Assembly: GCA_000434615.1 (NCBI GenBank)
Contig: FR880808.1
Location: forward strand, 1-20,570
Length of the DNA: 20,570 nucleotides
Direction: 5' to 3'
Source: Clostridium sp. CAG:510
Lineage (GTDB): Bacteria > Bacillota > Clostridia > Lachnospirales > Lachnospiraceae
The notes under the pieces are model-generated. The model was not told where the DNA came from and searched no databases. It saw only the letters and a program-made list of their open reading frames with translations. This document shows, one piece after another, positions 14,602 to 20,570 of this stretch (its first letter is position 1; the number at the start of each line of letters is the position of its first letter). Both the position numbers and the translations under genes were made by a program.

Positions 14602-16371
14602 ATGGAAAAACAAATGCAGGAAACAGTGGAAGAAGCAAATGAGGGCGTTACCGTCGACATGCTGTTTTCTGCCTGTATAGAAGAAAAGCTGCCGGCAGAA
14701 ATGCTGGCAGCTTTTGATGTTACGGAATGTTTAAGCAGCAAGCCGGATTGTGAAACCCTGCTTCTTAAGAACAAACAGACCGGACAGAAGGTGGTTGCCA
14801 AATGTTATGACCGGACGGACGGCATGCGGCAGCAGGAAATCCTGTGCCTTAAAAACAAGGCCTGTCCGGCTTTTATCGGAAGCTATGAGAATGACGGTTA
14901 TTTCTGCGTTCTGCGGGAATACGTGGAAGGCGTGCCGCTTTCCCGCTATATGCGGGAAAACTATATGGCGGAAGACCGCATACGGGAAATTGCCGTCGGA
15001 CTGGCGGAAAACATGCGGATGCTCCATGAGGCGGAACCGGTCGTCATTCACCGGGACATCAAACCGCAGAATATCATTATCAGACCGGACGGTTCTCTGG
15101 CGCTGATTGATTTCGGCATCAGCCGCATTTATAAGAAAGGGGCAAAAGAGGATACTGTTTTTTCCGGGACGGAGGAATTTGCCGCACCGGAGCAGTACGG
15201 CTTTAAGCAGACGGATATCCGCTCGGACATATATTCCTACGGCGTGGTGCTGTCCTATCTTCTGACCGGAAAGGCGAAGCCCATCAAGGAGCCGGTGACA
15301 CCGTTGGAAAAGGTGGCAGCCAGATGCTGTGCGTTTGTACCGGAGAAAAGATACCGGGATGACAAAAGCCTGTGCCGGGCATTGCAAAAGACCTCGCGGC
15401 AGTACCGGCGGCGTAAGAATAGAATTGCTTTTGCGTCCTGCCTTGCGGGAACGGTGCTTTCTTTCTGCCTGGCTGCCATGGCGGGCTGGTATGTGACGGA
15501 CAAAGAGGGACGCAGGGTTTCTTTCCGGGAGCCTCTTATCGAAAAGGCGGTATGCGCCTATCTGGGAAAAGAGGAGGGCACCGTTACCTATAAGGACCTT
15601 AATAAAGTCCTGGGGGTGTATGTGCAGGGAAATGAAGTTTACACCTCGGAGGATGACTATTACAATCTGGGCTTCCGGTGGTATCTGGACGGAGGAACCG
15701 ACTACGGCAGCATTCAGAGTCTGGAGGATTTATCCCTTATGCCCAACTTAAGGGAGGTCTGCATCGGCGGCAACCGGGTGCGGGACATTGCACCGCTAAA
15801 AGAACTGGATTATCTGGAGAGCGTGGAACTGCGGAACAATCAGGTGACGGATATTTCGGCACTTGCCGGGAAGGAGTATCTGTACAAAGCCGGATTTCTT
15901 GCAAACCCTTTGGAGGGAATAGAAGCACTTGGCACCTGTAAAAATTTAAGACATCTGGATTTGAACCAGACGGGAGATTACGACGGAAGCCCGCTGGCGG
16001 AGCTGCATAAACTGGATGAACTGAACCTGCGGGAGGGACCGGATGCCACCGCGTATCTGAAAGGAGCGGAAATCGGATATTTATCGGTAGGAAGAGCAGG
16101 AATGACGGATGTGGATTTCCTCAGGGCTGTAACCTTTGTGGAGGGGCTTTCCATCCAGCAATCGGAAATCTCCGATATATCGGCGCTGGCAGGCAGAGCG
16201 GATATCAACCGCATCAACATGGCAAAGTGCGAGGTGACGGATTTTACGCCGCTGTTTTCCATGCCGTCGCTTACCTGGGTGGAAATGAGTGCGGACCGGA
16301 AAGAATATGTGGATGCCGCCGCGGCAAGTCTCGGGGAGCCGCAGTTTGAAATTGTGTATGTGGAAGATTAG
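14602..16371 (+). CDS. Transmembrane Ser/Thr kinase with extracellular leucine-rich repeats
   Basis: The 589-residue protein carries a Hanks-type kinase domain (about 40-262), one membrane helix (275-298), and an extracellular part with leucine-rich repeats (about 365-570). Catalytic residues are present: K67 (VVAKCYD), likely helix-C E79, HRDIKPQN with D152, K154 and N157, DFG with D170, and APE at 195-197. The glycine-rich ATP loop is replaced by a region with no GxGxxG pattern, a feature seen in some atypical kinases. The repeats contain internalin-like cores such as NLREVCIGGNRVRDIAPLKE and DISALAG. The usual PASTA repeats of Firmicute PrkC/Stk1 are absent. GGGGGG precedes the ATG. The layout is that of a receptor kinase with its ligand-binding face outside, probably sensing a protein or wall component. 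It ends the cluster; tRNA-Gly follows. Confidence 0.88.
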   Translation: MEKQMQETVEEANEGVTVDMLFSACIEEKLPAEMLAAFDVTECLSSKPDCETLLLKNKQTGQKVVAKCYDRTDGMRQQEILCLKNKACPAFIGSYENDGYFCVLREYVEGVPLSRYMRENYMAEDRIREIAVGLAENMRMLHEAEPVVIHRDIKPQNIIIRPDGSLALIDFGISRIYKKGAKEDTVFSGTEEFAAPEQYGFKQTDIRSDIYSYGVVLSYLLTGKAKPIKEPVTPLEKVAARCCAFVPEKRYRDDKSLCRALQKTSRQYRRRKNRIAFASCLAGTVLSFCLAAMAGWYVTDKEGRRVSFREPLIEKAVCAYLGKEEGTVTYKDLNKVLGVYVQGNEVYTSEDDYYNLGFRWYLDGGTDYGSIQSLEDLSLMPNLREVCIGGNRVRDIAPLKELDYLESVELRNNQVTDISALAGKEYLYKAGFLANPLEGIEALGTCKNLRHLDLNQTGDYDGSPLAELHKLDELNLREGPDATAYLKGAEIGYLSVGRAGMTDVDFLRAVTFVEGLSIQQSEISDISALAGRADINRINMAKCEVTDFTPLFSMPSLTWVEMSADRKEYVDAAAASLGEPQFEIVYVED

Positions 16372-16393
16372 CGAAAAAAATTCAAAACATGGG

Positions 16394-16422
16394 TTGACAA
16401 AAGTCCTGTCCTATAGTAAACT
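16394..16422 (+). promoter_or_regulatory. Promoter of tRNA-Gly
   Basis: TTGACA (16394-16399) and TAAACT (16417-16422) are separated by 17 bp. The start point would be near 16429, about 22 nt before the mature tRNA. The -35 box begins 23 bp after the kinase stop codon. Confidence 0.75.
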
Positions 16423-16425
16423 ATC

Positions 16426-16446
16426 ACTTGTCCTTAGCGGACAAGT
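16426..16446. promoter_or_regulatory. Inverted repeat at the tRNA-Gly start point
   Basis: ACTTGTCC (16426-16433) and GGACAAGT (16439-16446) form a perfect 8-bp inverted repeat with a TTAGC loop. It spans the expected transcription start and ends four bases before the tRNA. It could be a repressor site or a leader hairpin that guides 5' processing. Confidence 0.45.
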
Positions 16447-16450
16447 AAAT

Positions 16451-16522
<72 letters not shown>

Positions 16523-16531
16523 CTTTTTTAT

Positions 16532-16563
16532 TCCCCGGAAAGCCAGGGGATTTTGTTTTTTTT
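16532..16563 (+). terminator. Terminator of tRNA-Gly
   Basis: TCCCC (16532-16536) pairs with GGGGA (16546-16550), extended inward by GG/CC with one bulged A, followed by TTTTGTTTTTTTT. It lies ten bases after the tRNA, the usual arrangement. Confidence 0.75.
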
Positions 16564-16614
16564 GTGTTACATTTCGACGGAACGAAACGATATTCGGAAT
16601 GTAGCACTTTTTTT
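16564..16614 (+). terminator. Second hairpin with a seven-T tail
   Basis: GTGTTACATTTCG (16564-16576) pairs with CGGAATGTAGCAC (16595-16607) over 13 bp with two G-U pairs and an 18-nt loop, then seven T bases (16608-16614). It begins directly after the T run of the first hairpin, giving two terminators in series before the beta-CASP gene. Confidence 0.6.
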
Positions 16615-16671
16615 ATATGGTGTCAACGGTCAGCCGGATGTGGCTGGCGGGACTTTTGCGTAAACTTCTTC

Positions 16672-16700
16672 TTGCCCTCCGCCCGTAAAAAAGTTACAAT
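16672..16700 (+). promoter_or_regulatory. Probable promoter of the beta-CASP hydrolase gene
   Basis: TTGCCC (16672-16677) and TACAAT (16695-16700) are 17 bp apart, matching consensus at four and five of six positions. The start near 16707 would leave a leader of about 34 nt carrying AAAGGTGG. It would put the upstream in-frame ATG at 16699 outside the message, supporting the start at 16741. Confidence 0.45.
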
Positions 16701-16740
16701 GAAGAAGAACAGTAAAATCCGAAGAAAAGGTGGGGTTACA

Positions 16741-18339
16741 ATGAAGCTTACATTTATTGGTGCAGACCACGAGGTAACCGGAAGCTGCCATTGCATTGAA
16801 GTTGGGGACAAATGCATTCTGGTGGATTACGGAATGGAACAGGGAGCGAATGCGTTTGAAAATGCAAAGCTTCCGGTAGAGGAGGCCTGTGTGGACTATG
16901 TGCTGCTGACCCATGCGCATGTGGACCATTCCGGTATGTTGCCTCTTTTATATGCAAAAGGATTCAGAGGACAGGTATTTACGACGGAAGCTTCCGCCGA
17001 TTTATGTGAGATTATGCTGCGCGACTGTGCGCACATTCAGGCAATGGAAGCGGAATGGAAAAACCGGAAATCCAAAAGAAGGGCGGATTCGCCGCTGGTG
17101 GAGCCGGTATATACCATGGAAGATGCGGAAGGACTCATACAGCGTATTGTGCCCTGCCGTTATGATGAAATCATTGATTTATGCGAGGGTGTGAAAATCC
17201 GCTATACGGATGTGGGGCACCTGCTTGGTTCTGCCAGCATAGAGGTGTGGCTGACAGAAGGAAATTCTACAAAAAAAGTGGTATTTTCCGGGGATATCGG
17301 CAACAAGAACCAGCCGCTTATCAAGGATCCGACCTATACGAAGGAAGCGGATTACGTGGTTATGGAGAGTACCTACGGTGACAGACTGCACCCCGAGGTA
17401 AAGACGAATTATGTGGAAGAACTGGCAAAAGTGATACAGGAGACCCTGGATGCGGGCGGCAACCTGGTTATCCCTTCCTTTGCCGTGGGCAGAACACAGG
17501 AAATTTTATATTTCATCCGGAAAATCAAGGCTGACAATCTGGTAACGGGACACGGTAATTTCCCGGTATATGTGGACAGTCCCATGGCAGTGCGGGCAAC
17601 CTCCATTTTTCAGGACAATATTTCCCAGTGCTTTGACGATGCGGCAATGGAATTGGTGAAACAGGGTATCAATCCCATTTCCTTCCCGGGACTGAACCTT
17701 TCCATTACCAGCGAAGAGTCCAAGGCTATCAACTTTGAAGAGACACCGAAGGTTATCATATCCGCCTCCGGCATGTGCGAGGCAGGCCGTATCCGGCACC
17801 ATTTAAAGCACAATCTGTGGAGACCGGAAAGCACCGTTTTATTTGTGGGTTATCAGGCAGTCGGCACACTGGGTCGCGCCATCATAGAAGGAGCAAAGGA
17901 AGTCAGACTGTTTGGCGAGCCCATTGAAGTCCGGGCTAAAATCAGACAGTTTAACGGACTGAGCGGTCATGCCGACAAAAACGGTCTGGTTGAATGGATA
18001 ACGGCATTCACCGAAAAGCCGCGGAAGGTCTTTGTGGTGCACGGAGAGGATAGCGTCTGCATGGCGTTCGCAGAGTGTCTGATGGTGGAACACGGCATCA
18101 AGGCGTATGCGCCCTACAGCGGTACTGTATTTAACCTGGCAACGGGCAGGTTTGAATACGAGGCGGACGGTATTCCCGTTAAAAAGAAAGAGAAGCCGGT
18201 TACCGGCGTTTATGCAAGGCTTCTTTCCGCCGGTCAGAGACTGCTTGGCATTATTAAAAAGAACGAAGGCACAAGCAACAAGGATATGGCAAAATTTGCA
18301 GACCAGATTATCGCACTCTGTGACAAGTGGGATTTATAA
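16741..18339 (+). CDS. MBL-fold/beta-CASP metallohydrolase (predicted RNA-processing)
   Basis: The 532-residue protein combines a metallo-beta-lactamase domain with an inserted beta-CASP domain, the architecture of CPSF73-like nucleases. The two-metal site is complete: H58-A-H60-V-D62-H63, H160 in VGHLLGS, D185 in FSGDIGN, and the C-terminal H410 (SGHAD) and H434 (HGE). Beta-CASP landmarks PSFAVGRTQEIL and ISASGMCEAGRIRHHL are present. Members cut RNA or trim its 3' end; bacterial members outside RNase J are poorly characterised, so the substrate is unknown. The frame is open back to 16468, but that would read through tRNA-Gly. ATG 16741 has AAAGGTGG and starts at the usual KLTFIGADHEVTGS. 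A tail of about 75 residues after the core is less conserved in appearance. It is followed 53 bp later by thyA. Confidence 0.9.
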   Translation: MKLTFIGADHEVTGSCHCIEVGDKCILVDYGMEQGANAFENAKLPVEEACVDYVLLTHAHVDHSGMLPLLYAKGFRGQVFTTEASADLCEIMLRDCAHIQAMEAEWKNRKSKRRADSPLVEPVYTMEDAEGLIQRIVPCRYDEIIDLCEGVKIRYTDVGHLLGSASIEVWLTEGNSTKKVVFSGDIGNKNQPLIKDPTYTKEADYVVMESTYGDRLHPEVKTNYVEELAKVIQETLDAGGNLVIPSFAVGRTQEILYFIRKIKADNLVTGHGNFPVYVDSPMAVRATSIFQDNISQCFDDAAMELVKQGINPISFPGLNLSITSEESKAINFEETPKVIISASGMCEAGRIRHHLKHNLWRPESTVLFVGYQAVGTLGRAIIEGAKEVRLFGEPIEVRAKIRQFNGLSGHADKNGLVEWITAFTEKPRKVFVVHGEDSVCMAFAECLMVEHGIKAYAPYSGTVFNLATGRFEYEADGIPVKKKEKPVTGVYARLLSAGQRLLGIIKKNEGTSNKDMAKFADQIIALCDKWDL

Positions 18340-18392
18340 AGGAGCAAAAGAGTGCCGGAATAAGAGAGACCTGCAGAAAAGAAAGGGATAAG

Positions 18393-19241
18393 ATGAGCTA
18401 CGCGGATAATGTTTTTATTAACATGTGCAAAGATATTTTAGAGAACGGAACCAGCACCGAAGGGGAAAAGGTCAGACCCCACTGGGAGGACGGGACACCC
18501 GCCTATACCATCAAAAAATTCGGCGTGGTGAACCGGTATGATTTATCAAAGGAGTTTCCCATTCTGACCCTGCGCCGGACGGCACTCAAGAGTGCCACGG
18601 ATGAAATCCTCTGGATATGGCAGCAGAAGTCCAACAACATTCATGACCTGCACAGCCACATCTGGGATGAATGGGCGGATGAGAACGGCTCCATCGGCAA
18701 GGCATACGGCTATCAGCTCGGAGTCAGGCACCAGTATAAGGAAGGCATGATGGATCAGGTGGACAGGGTAATCTACGATTTGAAAAACAATCCGTTTTCC
18801 CGCCGCATCATGACCAACATTTATGTGCATCAGGATTTGCATGAGATGAACTTATATCCCTGTGCCTACAGTATGACGTTTAACGTGACCCAGAAAAAGG
18901 GTGAGGATAAGCTGACACTGAATGCTATCTTAAACCAGCGTTCCAACGATGTGCTGGCTGCCAATAACTGGAATGTGGTGCAGTATGCCGTGCTTATGCA
19001 TATGCTGGCGCAGGTGTGTGACATGCAGGTGGGGGAAATGGTGCATGTAATTGCGGATGCCCATATTTATGACAGGCACGTTCCCATTATAAAAGAACTG
19101 ATTACCAGAGAGCCCAAAGAGGCACCGAAGTTCTGGTTAAATCCCGATATTCATGATTTTTACCGGTTCACCCGCAACGATGTAAAAGTAGAGGGTTATG
19201 AATTCGGTCCCCAGATAGAAAATATCCCGATTGCCATTTAA
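18393..19241 (+). CDS. thyA: Thymidylate synthase (ThyA)
   Basis: It methylates dUMP to dTMP with methylenetetrahydrofolate, producing dihydrofolate. The 282-residue protein keeps the catalytic cysteine C157 (LYPCAYSM), QRSNDV with the phosphate-binding arginine and the aspartate, and DAHIYDRH with the histidine and tyrosine that hold the nucleotide. The residue after the cysteine is Ala instead of the His common in E. coli-type enzymes, and LAANNWN replaces the usual FLGLPFN. The C-terminal EAPKFWLNPDIHDFYRFT matches the Bacillus/phi3T ThyA type as I remember it. The frame is open from 18327, but ATG 18393 has AAAGGGA and begins where the family begins; the earlier start would overlap the preceding gene. 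It is probably co-transcribed with the beta-CASP gene, and no dihydrofolate reductase gene follows. Confidence 0.93.
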   Translation: MSYADNVFINMCKDILENGTSTEGEKVRPHWEDGTPAYTIKKFGVVNRYDLSKEFPILTLRRTALKSATDEILWIWQQKSNNIHDLHSHIWDEWADENGSIGKAYGYQLGVRHQYKEGMMDQVDRVIYDLKNNPFSRRIMTNIYVHQDLHEMNLYPCAYSMTFNVTQKKGEDKLTLNAILNQRSNDVLAANNWNVVQYAVLMHMLAQVCDMQVGEMVHVIADAHIYDRHVPIIKELITREPKEAPKFWLNPDIHDFYRFTRNDVKVEGYEFGPQIENIPIAI

Positions 19242-19262
19242 GGCAACCGGGATATTTTTTCT
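19219..19262. terminator. Bidirectional terminator enclosing the thyA stop codon
   Basis: AAAATATCCCG (19219-19229) pairs with CGGGATATTTT (19248-19258), and after one mismatch TTGCC (19231-19235) pairs with GGCAA (19242-19246). The loop ATTTAA contains the thyA TAA. A run of T bases follows on the plus strand and ATATTTTC on the minus strand, so it can serve both thyA and the convergent lipoprotein gene. Confidence 0.85.
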
Positions 19263-20491
19263 TAATCCCCGAGTTCGGCAAGGAGCTCTTCATACGTCAG
19301 GCGTCCGCTAATATATTCATAATCTCCTTTTTCAAATTGCTCGAGTTCTTTTTCGGTGAAAATTTCTCTGCCATTTGCAAACATGGGACCATCACCTTCG
19401 AATTCCTCATCCTCATCCGGATAGTCGTTATGATTTGTATCAATGAAGGCGTACACTTTTATGCTACCATATTGTGTGACTTCATGGTCACGGTTCATCT
19501 CATAGTATACGGCACCGTGGATGGCACCGGCCTGTTCTGAATAATATGCACGAATTCCGTTCTTGCCGGGACAGTATTCTATACCGGGGTTTCCGCCGGC
19601 ACCGTATCCCCAGCCATCCATGGCCTGGTACAGGGTTCCGTCTTTGTAGGTATATATGTATATGTTAAAGCCGTTAACCAAAACCAGCTCGGGAATGCCG
19701 TCATCATCAAGCTGTATTAAATCATAGGTGACACTGTCCGGCATGTAAAGACGCAGAATATTCACTAAAGCAAGGTAAGCTTCCTGATAGCTCTCAAAGC
19801 TGCCGTTATCCTTGCCTTTTGTCAGAAAGAGGTACACATTGGCAGCAGTCATTTCAAATTCGGCGGGAAGCCCGTTGCCCGGAGATAAGGCGATGTCGTG
19901 AGAGAATGTAGCAAAACCGAAAGATTCCGACATGTCACCAAGGTACACGACGGCTATTGAGGTATCTCCCCAGACTTCTATGAAAATAATGTCCGTATTG
20001 TTGTCGTAATTTACATCATAACAGCCCATATCGGAAATGCCCCGGAAAACTTTGTCGGAAACTTCATCCGGAATATAGCCTAACAAAGAACCGAGTCTTT
20101 CTTCTCCACGCATGACTTCCATATGATAGCCGGGATAGTCTTCTGTCGGTAACAGACGTAAGGCCAAGGTTCCGGGAAACATGCTCAGTTCACAGAGAAA
20201 TTGCTGTTCGGAAATTTCAGGAGGAATAAAAGGCCGGTCTTTCATGGAAGAATAGTAGGACCCGGAGGACGCCTTTTCGGGAACGGGTAAATCCGCAGAA
20301 AGAATATTACGGAAGGTTTCCTGCGCCGAAACGGCAAATGCGGGAGCACTGAGGATTTTTTGGAGGAAAAGCAGGGATGAACCGGAGACGGCAGAAGGTT
20401 TATCCGGTGTGTTTCCGCAACCGCAGAGAATAAAAAGCGGGCATAAAAACAAGAGCAGCTTATAAAGAATACCGGTAAATTTTTTTGTCAT
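19262..20491 (-). CDS. Putative lipoprotein with EF-hand-like acidic loops
   Basis: I do not recognise a named family for this 409-residue protein. Its N terminus (KK, then a hydrophobic run to residue 24) ends in lipobox L22-C-G-C25, so it should be exported and lipid-anchored at C25. Three acidic loops are visible: D159-V-N-Y-D-N-N-T-D (159-167), L-D-D-D-G-I-P-E-L around 262-268, and D351-T-N-H-N-D-Y-P-D-E-D-E (351-362), which fits the twelve-residue EF-hand pattern. These resemble calcium-binding FG-GAP/dockerin-type loops, suggesting a calcium-stabilised surface protein. The C terminus is acidic and helical. AAGGGA lies about 13 bp before the ATG, farther than usual. It is convergent with thyA and shares its terminator. 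Ligand and role are unknown. Confidence 0.75.
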   Translation of the reverse strand: MTKKFTGILYKLLLFLCPLFILCGCGNTPDKPSAVSGSSLLFLQKILSAPAFAVSAQETFRNILSADLPVPEKASSGSYYSSMKDRPFIPPEISEQQFLCELSMFPGTLALRLLPTEDYPGYHMEVMRGEERLGSLLGYIPDEVSDKVFRGISDMGCYDVNYDNNTDIIFIEVWGDTSIAVVYLGDMSESFGFATFSHDIALSPGNGLPAEFEMTAANVYLFLTKGKDNGSFESYQEAYLALVNILRLYMPDSVTYDLIQLDDDGIPELVLVNGFNIYIYTYKDGTLYQAMDGWGYGAGGNPGIEYCPGKNGIRAYYSEQAGAIHGAVYYEMNRDHEVTQYGSIKVYAFIDTNHNDYPDEDEEFEGDGPMFANGREIFTEKELEQFEKGDYEYISGRLTYEELLAELGD

Positions 20492-20536
20492 CGTAACATT
20501 CCGTCCCTTCCCAAATCACTTTTAAATTTATAACTT

Positions 20537-20542
20537 ATTATA
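20537..20542 (-). promoter_or_regulatory. Possible -10 box of the lipoprotein gene
   Basis: On the minus strand TATAAT (20542-20537) lies in a very AT-rich stretch 46 bp upstream of the ATG at 20491. No good -35 box is seen 16-18 bp before it, and the surrounding AT-richness makes chance matches likely. Confidence 0.3.
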
Positions 20543-20570
20543 ATAAAATTATATAAATATAAAAGGATAT

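Noticed and set aside
16631..16646. CAGCC-GGATGT-GGCTG inverted repeat before the beta-CASP gene
   Set aside because: Short stem and no useful T run; not distinct enough from chance.
18327..18392. Earlier thyA start at 18327
   Set aside because: It overlaps the preceding gene, lacks a ribosome site and adds 22 residues that do not look like ThyA.

Overview
The window looks like chromosomal DNA from a low-to-middle GC Gram-positive anaerobe of the Firmicutes, most likely family Lachnospiraceae. Reasons: a PPi-type phosphofructokinase next to clostridial-type glycogen phosphorylase and 4-alpha-glucanotransferase, a YfhO-family membrane protein, purine-rich Shine-Dalgarno sites, tRNA genes without encoded CCA, and TTGACA/TATAAT promoters with compact intrinsic terminators. 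I see no insertion sequence, phage gene, integrase or CRISPR array. The assignment is by protein resemblance only.

Layout. (1) 1-1425: a shared terminator and a leftward MATE exporter. (2) 1426-1750: the divergent gap, with an operator-like palindrome and a complete tRNA-Leu(UAG) unit (promoter, gene, terminator). (3) 1751-9483: a rightward operon of a large YfhO-family membrane protein, PPi-type phosphofructokinase, alpha-glucan phosphorylase and malQ. The last three lead from stored glucan into glycolysis. The first stop-start overlap is ATGA, so the membrane protein and phosphofructokinase are probably translationally coupled. (4) 9484-10767: a convergent CYTH-fold protein, then a divergent DJ-1/PfpI protein with its own terminator. 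(5) 10768-11312: a gene-free stretch with a perfect consensus promoter, about 250 nt of very A-rich, T-poor sequence without a credible ORF, and a strong terminator. This is the best candidate for something undescribed, probably a non-coding RNA.

(6) 11313-16371: a four-gene rightward cluster: a membrane-anchored GH3/NagZ-like protein whose general acid/base loop is degraded, a protein joining an EF-Tu-domain-2-like barrel to an SseB-like domain, an HTH protein, and a transmembrane Ser/Thr kinase with extracellular leucine-rich repeats. It reads as an envelope-sensing or signalling module of unknown role. (7) 16372-16740: a tRNA-Gly(GCC) unit with an inverted repeat at its start point and two hairpin terminators, then the promoter of the next gene. 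(8) 16741-19241: a metallo-beta-lactamase/beta-CASP hydrolase (RNA-processing family) and a phi3T/Bacillus-like thymidylate synthase, ending in a hairpin that contains the thyA stop codon. (9) 19262-20491: a convergent, leftward lipoprotein with acidic calcium-binding-like loops.

The coordinates, motifs and residue numbers were read by hand. The family calls rest on remembered motifs, not on database searches.
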